Origin: Ecdyonurus torrentis | Lineage: Eukaryota > Arthropoda > Insecta > Ephemeroptera > Heptageniidae | Direction: 5' to 3' | Assembly: GCA_949318235.1 (NCBI GenBank) | Contig: OX439137.1 | Span: forward strand, 12,458,698 to 12,522,697 | DNA length: 64,000 bases | Part shown: one piece after another, positions 21,923 through 34,875 of the stretch | Numbering within the stretch: position 1 is the stretch's first letter | How the letters are laid out: every line of letters starts with the position of its first letter | The notes under the pieces: model-generated | What the model saw: only the letters and a program-made list of their open reading frames with translations | What the model was told of the DNA's origin: nothing | Databases searched by the model: none | Position numbers and translations under genes: made by a program

Positions 21923-22259
21923 TTAAGGGAGTAGGGTACTGACCTTATATCTCAAAAACTAGAAGTGTTGTGGGTCTAAATTTGGTGTCACTGTGTAGCT
22001 AAGGGTCACACCTAGCAGTGATAAAAATTTCATGATGTTTGACCGTACCGTCCCGAAAAAAAAAATTTGAAATAAACATTGGGTCTTATGGGCTTAAATT
22101 TTCAAAAAATCATATAAAATTTATTTGCACGGTGACCTCCCCAAAATTTGTATATATTTGAAATTGTCTTAAACTGAAATATCATTGTGCAAAATTTCAG
22201 ATTTTTTTGACGAGAAAAGTTTGAGTCTAATGGCCGACGTCGGTACCCTACTCCCTTAA
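21923..22259. mobile_element. MITE family K, copy 2
   Basis: TTAAGGGAGTAGGGTACTGA at left, GTACCCTACTCCCTTAA at right. It is inverted relative to the copy at 21032-21364, with about 560 bp between them, so the pair makes a large inverted repeat. Confidence 0.85.
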
Positions 22260-22905
22260 AACAAAAACAAAATGTTATTATGATTTTGCTATCTAAAACT
22301 ACCTTTCTTACTCGTTTTATACAGCTCTCGTTAATTTTTGTTATTCTTTTTATCCGTGTATAACAATATTCTTGATATAATAATTTAACTCTCTCTTCAA
22401 ATCAAATGAATAATAATAATAATATGTAGATTGAGTCAAATAATTTGACATTGTTTTATATTCAATTTAATGCAGCGTGTATTTGGGACACTTTTTTATT
22501 GTATTGTAATGTTGATTTCTAAATCATTGAAATGTAAACGTTACACGGTAATTTTTACTGGCTCGTTTGTCATATTTATTGAGATGCGATGAAAACATTG
22601 TGTGTGAATAAAATACAATATAAAAAAAGCAAACAACTTTTATACTTTTTTTTTTTTTTTTTTTTTTGCAGTTTCATCTTGCATAAAAAATGTGTTTGTT
22701 TGATTTTTATTGTTTTTTTCTTTATTTGTTGTTACGATTTCATTGCAAAACAAACTTTTTCAATTATTATTATTTAAATGTTTGAAAGTAAAAAATGGAG
22801 CCTTGAATGGACCACTTGCAATGAACGAACTTTTTAAAATAATTTGAAATAGTCTTAATGCATTTCTTATGGAAAACTCCCCAATTCAAAAGACATAAAA
22901 TACTG

Positions 22906-22940
<35 letters not shown>

Positions 22941-23537
22941 ATATGTTTATAAAGCTTTTCTAAAGTAATTTGGCTCTATTGTAAAATTTCATAAAAAGCA
23001 AGTTCACGTTTTTGGCGAAAACACGGCGATATATGTTAAAAAAAACTTAATATTATTAGTTATACGCATATAGAAATTAACGTATAAAGGCAATAAAAAA
23101 TATTATAAATACTCAATGAATGCATATTACATGTTTCATCAATTGATGCTGTGCAAAATAAATTTGCCTGCGAAATATAGTGAAAAATAATATTTCCAAC
23201 AGCTCACCTAAATATCTTTTAACTAAAGTTTAAATAATATGAAATGAAGTAATTTGGATGTAATTAAATTATTTTTTTTATTCTCTTTTGTTTAAAACTT
23301 CCTTTCTATATAATATAATAATTAGCAATTACTTTTTTTAAAGTTAAAGCAAATCATATAAAATTGCAATTTTTAACACAGTGTCATCATTGTAGGTTTT
23401 TTAAGATTGTTTATAACTTTGTTCCGGAAAAGATTAAAATCACCTTTCTACAAAGCGAGATAAAATGCCGAGCATAATAAAAAAAATATTTCCATAATGT
23501 TAAATCCGTTAGAATACTTACATTTTCATATTATTAC

Positions 23538-23616
<79 letters not shown>

Positions 23617-24374
23617 ATTACAATGAAGTTTTACTTTTGTTTAGGGCGGTGTATAAATTGTGACAAACCAAGAAACATCTTCCGGAGGAGAATAGAAAAA
23701 AAATGTACTCGTTTTCTCATGCTCCTTGACTTTTGAAAAATGCTCTAGAGCATATAGAACAAAACTACACAACAACAACGTTCAAATTTATATTTCGAAT
23801 AATATTATAACATTCTTTATGAAAGATATAACTTTAGCAAAAAAAATTGACTTTGAAATTTTAAGTGTAAAGTTAACATTAGATTTTCATGAAATACGGG
23901 TCAACATTATGTTTTTTAACACTAAAAAGAAGCTTATAACAATGTGTAAGTTTTAAAGTGACTTATATGTATGGAATCTTAAAAGTGATGGCTGTAAAGG
24001 CTACATTTATATATATTTTACATATAAATAAAGACTTTATAAACATTCATACTTTTATGACTGAAAATATAACAGTGAAGGGGATTTTTTTTTCTTTCTT
24101 ACAGGAGATGCCTCAGGTTCAATGTTAAACTTTACTAATTATTTCTTCTCTTAAACGTACATACATACAGTGCATGAGTACTTGTTATTTTTTTATATAG
24201 TACTTAAACATAGTTATTAAGAATGTAATATAATATTTAGGTCTATAAAAGTACACTGAACTTCGTAGAATTATGTGGTATGTAAATTTATGTGAACTCA
24301 GTAGAACTAACGAAAGGAAAATTTGACTGTGATATTTGACTCATAAGAAAAAAAACTATTAAAAAAGAAAAAGA
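22260..24374. other. Gene-free AT-rich stretch
   Basis: Holds poly(T) at 22647-22667, (TA)n at 22912-22936, (CT)n at 23541-23583 running directly into poly(T) at 23585-23614. The short open frames at 23497-23956 start in the microsatellite and show no recognisable domain. Confidence 0.5.
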
Positions 24375-24486
24375 TATAGGTTGAATGTATTCATATAAAA
24401 GTTGACGCCATGTTGAATCACTAAATAACATGGTCCAGTATGGGAAAATAAAACATTTTGCCAATATAGAAATACTTTATCAGAGA
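24375..24486. mobile_element. MITE family J, truncated copy
   Basis: Matches one end of family J: GACGCCATGTTGAATCACTAA, ACATGGTCCAGTATGGGAAAA, then diverges. The TGACGTCA-bearing half is absent. Confidence 0.6.
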
Positions 24487-24774
24487 ATAAAATAATGTCT
24501 AATTTCAAGTTGAAATAAACAGGTATCCGTATTATACGAGTTTTTTTTTTTTTTTTTTTTCACTCATTAAAAAGGAACACATAGGGTGTTTTTATCTAGC
24601 AAGACTTGCAAAAGGGAATTGATTGAGAAAAAAAAAAAACAAGCCCAGAGCCCAAAAGTAAAAATCTTTGTGTTTCTGGCGTGATTTAACATGCTTTATT
24701 ATGAAGAAATGGAGCAGCAAAAATATAAACTCAAAAAGCTAGACAATTTTCTTGATAAACTAAAACTTTTAATG

Positions 24775-25085
24775 TAACTTATTGAGCTTTAAAGGTGCAG
24801 TTCTCCTGAAATTTAATTCAATGAAAAAAATTAATACAAAAAATACTTTATAACCAAACTGGTTGAAATAAAAAAAGAAAAAGCTACGAGGCTCAGAGTA
24901 AGCTATAGTAAAATTTGCAGTGTACCAAGAAAAATTTCTAACTTGCTGCTTAATTTTCCCCATAAGAAAGCATACTAAATTGAGACAGAAATACAAAGTC
25001 GTCTGCTAGCATTTTATTACTATTGTTGCTTGGGTTTTGTAAGTTGGTTTATTTTCTCACTAAATTCTCTTTTTTCAAGTCTTTT
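24775..25085. repeat. Dispersed repeat family Q, copy 1
   Basis: Shares an ordered series of blocks with 30785-31090 in the same orientation: TATTGAGCTT / ATAGAGCTTC, CCTGAAATTTAATTCA / CCTGAATTTTAATTTA, ATAAGAAAGCATACTAAATT / ACAAGAAAGCATGGTAAATC and CGTCTGCTAGCATTTTATTA. Identity looks like 65-75%. Nature unknown; no obvious terminal repeats. Confidence 0.55.
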
Positions 25086-26071
25086 ATTATACATTTAGTA
25101 CATGGAGACGCAATCATTCACACCAGTACTTAAATGCCGTATTATTCTCAATACGTTACGGCCATAGGCCTCATCAACATGGAATGCTGTACAGTACAGA
25201 CGCTTGTGATAAAATATTTTACCATTCAAAAACTCACTCAAAATTTCCAACGTTATTCTTACGAAAAAAAGCAGGGGAATAAAACAGGCACTAAATTTAA
25301 ATGGTAAAATATACTATCACTATATAGCATGTATACTTTAGACTCTAGATATTATTTTTTTTATAGCGATTTTGGAATAAGAAAAGAAATATTAATAAAT
25401 AGGGAATTTCTTTATTAAAACGTGCTGTTTTACTTTTATAATAATAACACAATATATGCGGTGTTGATTTTTTTTCTCAATAAAAATAATGTCAAAGTCT
25501 TAAACTCAAAAGATTTTAAATTTTTTATTCACTAATCAAGAGACCACTCTAATTGAAACAATGAATGGATTTTTCTTCAATATTATAGTATAATATATTT
25601 TTTACATTCCATATATTATTTTTTGTTCTTATTTAAATTAAACTAACTTTAATGACTGGTTTTAATGTTTTATAAAGTCGTACTATTATTTTATTTAAAT
25701 GTAATATTAAAAGGGTAAAACCAGAGAGAGAGATACATTTAAATAATAAGACGAGCATGAAAGTATAATCAAAATTAATCACGTCGTCAAGCTAAGCGGT
25801 TGCAGACAATAAAATAGAAAATAATAACATCGCATCAAATTTATAAAACTAGAGAGAGAGTTTGGCTGATTTGCTTGCTCTTCAAATGCACGACAAAATG
25901 ATTATTGACAACAATCAACATTTTATGTAACATCTTTTGGTGAAATCGAAAAGTCACTTTCGAATATAATTCACTTTTTTTTTCCGACGTAATTTTTTTT
26001 TAACAGATAATATTTTGTCCTATCATTTATATTGTTATATCCCTACCCAATGATGCAAAAACCTTATTTAT
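25086..26071. other. Gene-free AT-rich stretch
   Basis: Short GAGAGA words at 25725 and 25850; no gene or repeat family recognised. Confidence 0.45.
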
Positions 26072-26414
26072 TTAAAGCAATAGACCACATAAAACAACAT
26101 GTGCTTTTTAATGAATAAACACGAAATGGGATCTTCAAAACTGATGACAATTTTTGTCAGAATGTTAATGTAGCCCCACGAGAAAGCGTGAAAATACTGT
26201 TAAGTATGCAATTTGCGTGAAAATTCATGTTTATGACGTCAGAAATATGCAAAAATTAGTATGAACATGTTGTGCGGGTTGCATAAATTGAATTTTCTGA
26301 TCACTGCTACGGGGCTACAGTTGGGTTTTGAGACAAACTAATGTTATTTATGTAAATCCCATCAAGTGTTTTGTGATATAAATGCTTATGTTTTTCACTG
26401 GTCTATTCCTTTAA
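26072..26414. mobile_element. MITE family I, copy 2
   Basis: TTAA borders on both sides: TTAAAGCAATAGACCACATA and GGTCTATTCCTTTAA. TGACGTCA at 26234-26241. About 343 bp. Confidence 0.85.
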
Positions 26415-27186
26415 AATAAAAATATTTTTTAATTATGTCCAAGCATTCTAAAAAATACACAGCAACGGAAGAAGAAAAAGAAAACAAAAAGTTGACCACG
26501 AACATGACTCTTTGTACTTCACGTATTTCATACGACATTTCAGTAACACAAAAATTACTAAATAAAGAGACAGTAAAAATTGCATTCCATTCAATAAATA
26601 AATTTTTTGAAAACTTTATTACTGTAATTGAATTTCCGTCGGCTCTCGCAGTGTCCATCCAAGGTATTCTAAAGACTAGTTAGAATATACCTTGATGAAT
26701 TTTTAAATGACCAAATATATTTCCTTATTATTGTGTAATTATTGTTTTGACTATCATTTCTAATTGTGAATTTTTATTTACGATAATCCTAAGCGTATAT
26801 GCATTGTTGTGTATTATGATTGTAGGATGAAAGAAATAAATAAATATATTTTGAATTTTGGTCTATAAGATATAGGGGCTTGGTGTAAGAGTGGCCAGAC
26901 ATATATTCAGGCTTAAACCTCATTTATTATTATTTTTTTTTTTTTTTTTTTTTTAATGCTGGTGAAGTATATTTGCTGTAATTTTATAGTATATCCTCTT
27001 GCTCAAACCAATATTTTATAAATATATAAAACTATTTTTAACAATTTGTGTGTCTAAATTTATGTTCATTATTTTCTGTCCTCTATCAGGTTTCATTTTT
27101 AATTATCATATGGGAATTTTTTTTTAGAGGGAGAGGGAATTTTCCATTATTGAATAAAATTATATTATTTTTGTTGAATTCTTATA

Positions 27187-27236
27187 TTTATATATATATA
27201 TATATATATAAATATTGGCAGTAACTGACAAGGGAC

Positions 27237-27279
<43 letters not shown>
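27187..27279. repeat. (TA)n and (AG)n microsatellites, close pair
   Basis: TA run at 27187-27211 and AG run at 27241-27279, separated by 29 bp of unique sequence. Confidence 0.9.
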
Positions 27280-27282
<3 letters not shown>

Positions 27283-27735
27283 GGAAATAGAGGAAGCAAG
27301 TCATTGTATTTTAATTTTTCCACTTAAAAAAATTCTTAAGGTAACACCCTATATCGTTCTATTTTTTATTTAAAAAATTAAATATTCACATAGCCTAGCC
27401 CTTGTCTACAATTTATATATATAAAGTTGTTATAAGTAAACAATATGTCTGTAAATATGGGTGATGGGTGCAGTCTAAATTACTTATGGAGGGGTCAACT
27501 GTCAGTTTTATACATGAAGTGACGCTAATTTATGTTGACACTTTTCATTTAGAATGTCACTTATCATGTGGGAGTTAACTTAAAAGTTTTTAATTGTCAT
27601 TTTATTTTTCTTTCATCAAGTTTATTTGATGCTTTTCAATATTAACTTGACATAGAAATTTTTTTATATATACAAAACATTTATTTATATAACATATATT
27701 TATTTTATACGTTTTGTTAGTAATCTGAAAGACAT

Positions 27736-27736
<1 letters not shown>

Positions 27737-27791
<55 letters not shown>

Positions 27792-27792
27792 G
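27737..27792. repeat. (TTG)n microsatellite
   Basis: About 18 uninterrupted TTG triplets, read as (CAA)n on the minus strand. It lies about 60 bp beyond the 3' side of the SINE at 27855-28108, so it could be an old SINE tail, but a gap separates them. Confidence 0.9.
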
Positions 27793-27854
27793 AATTATAC
27801 ATTATCGAATTATTAATAATGTGAAAAAAACTACTCAGTTATTCCCCGAATACT

Positions 27855-28108
27855 CAGAAACTCTGTGTTTTAGTTTGTGCAGGTTCATCCGAAAAGGATC
27901 GGTCAATCATCCCGGGATTCACCATGGCAGACTGAGGAATCCATGGAAACACACAGTCAGGGTAGTCGGCAAAATTGTCTTTGCCTCCTAAATCTCCAAG
28001 CTAGCTATCTGCCATCTCCAGGTTTTCTTAAAAGCCTGGTCGGTGGCTGGGATCGAACCAACGACCTTTGCATGCAAGTTGGCGAACCAATAGGCCACTG
28101 AGTCGGTC
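27855..28108 (-). mobile_element. tRNA-derived SINE
   Basis: On the minus strand, from 28108 inward, there is an A-box-like AGTGGCCTATTGGTT, then 40 bp later a canonical B box GGTTCGATCCC (28059-28049). This is the spacing of a tRNA-type internal Pol III promoter. A unique body follows (CCTGGAGATGGCAGATAGCT and onward) with an unclear 3' boundary. The fragment is distinctly GC-richer than its flanks. The short plus-strand open frame here is incidental. Confidence 0.75.
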
Positions 28109-28821
28109 AAAGATAATAAAGTTGATACTTTTCAAAGTGATGTATTTTTTTAATAGATACACTCGTTTGTAAATAAATTTTATGGTAATTCATTCCTTTT
28201 GCTTATTATACCCATTTTTCTTCTTGTTATTTTAAGAATTAATACCTTTTTTCCTCCTTTATTTCCTAATGATTATTCATGTGCTAAATAAAATAATATT
28301 CCTGTTGTAGATGAAATATAAAATGAGATGTACTTCAGTTAAAAATTATAGGATGAAATGAATAATATATTTAATAACATTATCAAATTGTAAATCTAAA
28401 TTAAATTTGTTTTCACTTTTATTTAAGTTTCGTGCATTTCAAATATTTTAATTTGAACTAATAGAATAAAATAATAATAACCGTGAAAATATATTGAGTA
28501 TACTTTAAACTTTCAACTTAAAAAAAATATATTATCGTCTGAAAACAATGAATGTATATTACAGAATATTATTACTTAAATTTAAAAAGAGTAATTCAAA
28601 GTTAACCTACCGTAAACTTATTGCAAGTACGTGATTCTATATTACAGAGAAGAAAAAAATGCTTTTGTTGAAAATTATTTTATTATTCCTATAAGTCGAT
28701 AGTCTTTTTTTTTTTTTTTTTTAGTTATACTTAAAAAAGTTACTAAAAAAATATGTTCACCTCATTGATAAATAATAATAAGATTGGATATGTATACACA
28801 TATTAAATCTACTAAACATCT

Positions 28822-28852
28822 TAACCGAGGCCCCGGTATCCCGGGGGCCTCG
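28822..28852. repeat. GC-rich hairpin
   Basis: CGAGGCCCCGG and CCGGGGGCCTCG form an almost perfect stem around a TATC loop. A related GC-rich segment lies at 41195-41230 (ACCGAGG...CCCGGGGGCCT). Confidence 0.75.
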
Positions 28853-29330
28853 TCTTAACCCTTCTATAGCCTCACAAAATAGGGAGAAAACTTGTCAATT
28901 AGGCAACCCACTTTATAATTTATATCCTCTTCAGTCCCCGACTTTTTTAAAAAATTCTTTCAATTCGTAAATTTTAACCACTTTTTTGTGCGGCTCTCAG
29001 AATGACCAAAAATATATTTTGTCAAAAAGGTTTACTTGCTTTTGCGGAGCCCCTATTCACTCTAGAATGCTCAAAATAGTGTTAAAAATCACGTAAATTC
29101 AGGGCCTTTTGTGGCTCAATTTTTGTATTTTTATTTCAATTTTTTCGATTTTATTTTTCCTTCTTCTTTTTTTTTTATTGCATTATCTGATGTGATGTCC
29201 ACTGTATGAAGAGGCTATTGTAGACCTAGATTTCATGACGTCATGAATTCTTAAAAACCCATTTACAGATTTTTATCCCCCAGTTTGTAAGGGTACAAAA
29301 GGGACAAATAGGTACATAAATAGTTCCATC
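28853..29330. repeat. Dispersed repeat family P, copy 1
   Basis: Begins CTTAACCCTTCTATAGCC, GAGAAAACTTGT; ends near CAAATAGGTACAT. TGACGTCA at 29236-29243. Landmarks recur at 49475-49625 (short copy with both ends), 34795-34875 (end only) and, inverted, at 31305-31540 (TTTTTGACAAA, GAGCATTCTAGAGTG, CCGCACAAAAACGTGG). Nature unresolved; possibly a MITE. Confidence 0.55.
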
Positions 29331-29334
29331 TCAT

Positions 29335-30784
29335 GTTTTATATCCGCTCGTTTTAAGTACAGTATTCCTTTAACGTTAGAATTTTCAAATAGGATATTAC
29401 AAAATATAGACGTTATAAAAACTGGTACATATAAACACCCGCACAATATTCGCCTCATGACACCATATTATTTCAATTTTTGGGTGGAGTAACCTTAAAA
29501 CACTAACCTCTGACCCTAATATATCATTCCGTTAGTCATGTGGCTATTTTATTTTACAATACACAATTGAATATTTTTTGAAATAATTTTTTTGGTTTCT
29601 TTAACATAAAATCGTGTTAGAAAATATTATAAATCTAATTTTTAAAAAATAATAATAATAAAGAAAAGAAAAGTGAAAGGACCATTAGTATTGCTAAATA
29701 CTATTATCTTAGATTTTTGTTTAAAGTTTTTAAATACTGGGTCATAAATTATAGAGCTTTTTAGGAATCATAATTTTAAAATAATCTATTCATTATTTTC
29801 AGCACGATAAATTAATTTTGTACATAAACAAAATGATGATAATACTCTTGTATTTTTTTTTATCCGATAAAATAAGCTCAATTCTTCATCATTGTTTTAT
29901 TACATATGAAATTTAAATTAATGTTGTACGATGCCGCTTACAATAATCACTTCAAAATGTTTAGATTTAATTTTTATTACATAATATTAAACGTGAATAA
30001 CTATAATGAGATAACCCTTGTCTTAGACTCATTTAAAAGCAGATTTTAATAATTGTATTAAAGCCAATCAAACTGAAAGCACCGCCGTTTTCCAAACGTC
30101 TATATAACTTATATAATTTGTTGATAATTAAAATTTTCCCTATACATTAACTATAAAAATTACTCTGACAAACTTTTTAGCTTATCCGTTCTTCATATAG
30201 CTGGGGTGCATCCGGTCTGAATAAAATATCTATACCGAGTTGCCGAGTATGAAAATTACCATTACGAAAATAAGAAGAGTGGTTATTACAACCTGATGCA
30301 CCGCCTTTTCTCGTATTATAATCAAGCTATAGAAATAAAATTTAACACATATTAGCTTCAATACACATTAATCACCTGTAAATTTTTAGTGTGTATTTGT
30401 GGAAAATTTTTTCAGAAAAAGGAGTGCATCCGGTTGTAAAAATATCTGCTCTTATTTTGGCCAGGGTGTAGATTATATATTACAGCTTTTTTTTGTGTAA
30501 CACGTACATTATTGTTTTCTACTACCTTAATTAAAATATCACAATATGTATATGTAATGTATGTAATATTATATAGCATCATACGTTAACTATAGCAAAA
30601 AGACTTGCTAGAAAAGGGGGGTTACTGAAGAAAAAAAAACTCACTAAGCTTAACAACACTAAAAAATATAAATCTAAACATATGAAGCTGGTAACTTTAT
30701 TATTCAGTCTTGATTTAACGTGTTGTTTTATATGAGTGAATTTTTTAACTTGAGTTAGAATTTTATTTCAATGCTGAAATTTTT
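29335..30784. other. Gene-free AT-rich stretch
   Basis: No gene seen. The phrase GTGCATCCGGT occurs twice in the same orientation (near 30206 and 30424) and a related CTGATGCACCGCC lies inverted near 30294, so a small unclassified repeat may span 30195-30475. Confidence 0.4.
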
Positions 30785-31090
30785 ATTGTAGTTTATATAG
30801 AGCTTCAATGCTATTGTTTTCCTGAATTTTAATTTAATTCCGTTGCAAAAAAAAAAAAAAAAAAAAATAGTAATCCAATTGACTTGAAATTTAGGAAAAC
30901 AGAAGACTCAATAAACTGCAGTAAAAATTTTAGCATTTTATTGAGACAAATTCTATTTAGTTCCAGTACTGCTTCTCCCACAAGAAAGCATGGTAAATCA
31001 AGACAGGAACGTCTGCTCGCACTTTGTTAGTATTGTTGGGCTCCGAGTTTGTTTATTTATTTTTATTAAATTTTTTTTTTTACTAATAAA
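30785..31090. repeat. Dispersed repeat family Q, copy 2
   Basis: Direct-orientation partner of 24775-25085. It carries a poly(A) insertion at 30846-30867 and CACAAGAAAGCATGGTAAAT, CGTCTGCTCGCACTTTGTTA landmarks. Confidence 0.55.
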
Positions 31091-31304
31091 CCCACTATTG
31101 TAAGTCTTCTGTTAAAGTCTCCATAATATATCTGTAATAATAACTATAATAATAATACATAATATATATAATTATTACCATACGGCAAATACGGTTGAGT
31201 AAAACTTTCCTCGTCAATCCAGTGAACATCAGATAATTCAATAAAAAATAGACAAAAAATCGAAAAAATTATAACTAATTAAGATACAAAATACAACAAT
31301 TAGA

Positions 31305-31540
31305 CCAGAAAACACCCTTAAATTTACACGTTTTTAAAAGCTATTTTGAGCATTCTAGAGTGGGTAGGCGGGGTCTGCAAAAGTAAGAAAACCTTTTTGA
31401 CAAAAGAGACATATTTTTGTCATTCTGAAACAAAATTCATTCATTGCCGCACAAAAACGTGGTAAAAATATACGACAATGTAATAATTTTTTAAAAGGTT
31501 AGGGACTTAAGAGGATACATCACAGTTTCAAAATACACAC
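31305..31540. repeat. Dispersed repeat family P, inverted partial copy
   Basis: Reverse-complement match to about 28920-29110: GAGCATTCTAGAGTG, AACCTTTTTGACAAA and CCGCACAAAAACGTGG blocks occur in mirrored order. Confidence 0.55.
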
Positions 31541-32035
31541 TAATACGTGTTGGTAAACTCAGTAAAAGTCTTTATTTCATCGTAAAATTAAAAGTTTAAA
31601 TTTTAATATTCAAAAGCACTTTACAATGACAAATCAATATTTTCTTTAACTACTATCATTTTAACGCATCCTTAACTCTATAAATAGCACACGTATATAT
31701 ACACACAGATTATTATATTGAAAGAAAGAAAAGATTAAGTTTTAAAGTTACTAGTCATTATCATGAAATAATCTTATGGCAATATCCGTGAACATTATTG
31801 AGTAAAAAACTATATAAGTTAAATAATAATTGTTATATAATATATTATACATTATAATATAGAAAGCAAGGTCTTATATAAGAACCTTATATATATATCT
31901 ATATCCTTATATATACCAAAGTCAGAGGTTACCAAATTTGGTGATTACTGTATTATAAAATATATATATCATTTAAACTATATAATAGAATAGAATATTA
32001 CGTAATAGTTAGTAGTTATATTTATGTATTACAAT

Positions 32036-32341
32036 TTAAAGGAATAGAACACATTAAACAAAAAAACATGTCTAGTATTCTTACCTAAATATCAACGTTA
32101 ATTTGACCGGAGTCATTGATTTCTAATTTATTTTCCATTTACAAAATGTCATATGCATGTGTATGACGTCACAACTTACTAGTCCACGCGCGCAGAAACA
32201 GGCAAGTTGTGACGTCATAAACATGCATTTTGTGAATGTAAAATAAAATAGAAATCAATGACTCTGGCCAAATCAATGTTGATATTTAGGTATGTTAGGA
32301 TACTAGACATGTCTTTTGTTCAAAGTGTTCTATGCCTTTAA
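32036..32341. mobile_element. MITE family H, copy 2
   Basis: TTAA borders: TTAAAGGAATAGAACACATT and GTTCTATGCCTTTAA. Two TGACGTCA octamers, 32164-32171 and 32210-32217, one on each arm and mirrored about the centre. Confidence 0.85.
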
Positions 32342-33209
32342 AAGGTTAAGAGAATTGTATTATACGTTTCTTTGGGGTCATTATTTTACGAGGAAGAAAA
32401 TAAAAAAGTTATATATGAATTAACATATAAATTATTTACAAATATTATTTTTCATGATTTTAAAATTAAAATGATATTATGCTTTGCTATAAACGTTTTT
32501 GTAATTTAAATTTAGTTCTATTCAATATGATTACATGAGTTATTGCAATATTTTTTAAGCCTTTATTCAAATTACCATCATTATCTCTCTTTGTATATGG
32601 CTAAAATGAGTTATTAAGATTAGTTTGTTCATCTCATCACAAAGCATTATTGATTAATAATTTGCTAATTCTTGAGGTTTGTTGTCACAAGTTTAGAGAA
32701 GAGATAGATGAAGAGAGAGAGAGAGAGAGAGAATGACAGACTAAATGAAAGCCAGAGTCAGAAAGAAACAGAAAGAATAAAATTTTACAATAAATAAATA
32801 AAATTTAATAATTATCAAAAAGTTCTTCGACACTCTTAGCTTTTCAAGGTAATAAAACATACAATAATGATTAATGATTTATATAAAAATGAATTTATTC
32901 CAAGATCTACTTTAGTGTGTAATGAAAAGCAAAATGATGTCATAAATGAATCGTTTAGGAAAATTAAGAATGTATTCAATTATATTTAAATTTTATTCAG
33001 TTTTATGCATTCACTGTAATTCAAATTATTCATAAAGTATCATTTTATTTTCTTATTTTAAGTCTATGTGTTTTCTTATATTTTAATATTTTATTTTATT
33101 TATTTCTATTTTTAACAAATTTGTATTCTATGATTAATGTACAACCTGTGTACCACCAATGTATTGGGCAAGTAAAATTGCCAGTTTTTGGGTAACAAGG
33201 AACTATATT

Positions 33210-33213
<4 letters not shown>

Positions 33214-33301
<88 letters not shown>
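33214..33301. repeat. (AG)n microsatellite, 88 bp
   Basis: Perfect dinucleotide tract directly abutting the truncated left end of a family I MITE. Confidence 0.95.
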
Positions 33302-33305
<4 letters not shown>

Positions 33306-33600
33306 ATGGATAAACACAAAATGGGATCTTCAAAACTGTTGACAATTTTTACCAGAATGTTATAATGTAGCCCCACGAGAGAACGTGAAAATACTGTAAA
33401 GTATGCAATTTGCGTGACTATTCATGTTTATGACGTCAGAAAAATGCAAAAATTAGTATGAAAATGTTGTGCGGGTTGCAAATCGAAATTTCTGATCACT
33501 GCTACAGTTGTTGGGTGTTAAGAGAAATTAAAGTTATTTATGTAAGTCCCATCAAGTATTTTGTGGTATAAATGCTTATGTTTTTCTCTGGTTTATTTAA
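33302..33600. mobile_element. MITE family I, copy 3 (left end replaced by (AG)n)
   Basis: Matches family I from ATAAACACAAAATGGGATCT onward; the first 45 bp or so, including the left terminus, is missing and the (AG)n tract lies in its place. Right end GGTTTATTTAA. TGACGTCA at 33431-33438. Confidence 0.8.
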
Positions 33601-34452
33601 TATTTTATTTAATATTTAATATGTGTAAAATTATAATGAATAATGAAGAATATAATTTTATATGTAATGTCAGTTAAAATAATACATCAAATTACATGCA
33701 ATTGTAAATAAAACAATAACAACGTTATTAAGTATTAAAATTGCTTATGTTGAATTTCTTTAATGATATATCGCCAAATTAAAGTTTTGTTATGCTAATT
33801 TTCTCCATCTGCGCACAATAACGACTATACTTATTTATACAATTTTATTTTTATTTCAATTACACGTAATAACATGCATCAAATTAATATATTATAATAT
33901 CTACGTAAATTAATCTTAATATAAACTTTAAGTACTCATAAAAAAATGCATTAAATGTAATTTAAAATTGATATCGTATCTTCAGTATAATTTTACATTT
34001 AGCATTGAATTTGCAATAAATATCGATTGGATAATATCCAGTTTCAATTACAAAGTGACTTTGAAATTTTAATGTTCATATAAAAGTAACGTAATTTGAA
34101 GGTTAAGAAAGATGATTAATTACAATTTAGATTTAGTATAAGTAATATAAACATTAGATTTTCTCAAAACATATTTACTAAAGGTAAAAACTTGATTTAC
34201 CTTTTGATTAAAATAGATTTTGTAATATTTATATCAAGCATTATTTTTTTGTTTTAAATTAATGTTTATACTTGTAAAATTATAATTATTTTATGTAACA
34301 AATGTTTAAAAATAATAGTGGTAATAGTGTTTAAAAAAATTCGAGTTCGATTTCACCTAAATAGGAATCTGTAGGTACACCTTAGAGTTAAAGAGATCCT
34401 GGGTGGCCTATATGAAAACATTAAATTAAAATCGTAAAATTCATGAGATGGG

Positions 34453-34648
34453 CAGAGTCAAAGTGGCACTCAATGGGCCTTGCCCGCGAAAGGGGTGATA
34501 CATAAAATCTAGGGTTCACCTCTCTAGGGTTCACAAAAGGGGCGTAAGTCCCTGGTTACGCCCCTTTTTGGACCTTAGGGGCCTCCAAATAGGGGGGGGG
34601 GGGCATGTCCGCTATCGCGGACTTGCTCTAATGGCCAGTCCGAGCCTG
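34453..34648. mobile_element. hAT-type MITE (family U), copy 2
   Basis: Shares CACTCAATGGGCC, GGCGTAAGTCCCTGGTTACGC, TGTCCGCTATCGCGGACTTG and CCAGTCCGAGCCTG with the copy at 4605-4781. The left end is eroded (CAGAGTCAAAGTGGC). It holds a G run at 34587-34600. Flanks share GATGGG but not an exact 8-bp duplication. Confidence 0.75.
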
Positions 34649-34794
34649 GATGGGACCATAATATATAGTATAACACATATTAGGTCTGCCGTGCTTCTGT
34701 ATCCTAACCTAACACACTGGAATTAAAAACTGTATATAGTACGCAAGTTTTAAATTCCTATCGTCACGAAATCTAAATCTTCAAATAGAAATTG

Positions 34795-34875
34795 TTAATT
34801 GGGTTGCCTACTTTATCAACTTTCTCACCAATTTGCAAGGGTAAAGAAGGGTTTTAAGGAACATAATATATGAGC
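34795..34875. repeat. Dispersed repeat family P, end fragment
   Basis: GGGTTGCCTACTTTATCAAC, TTGCAAGGGTAAAGAAGGG and AGGAACATAA match the terminal part of the family copy at 49475-49625. Confidence 0.4.
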
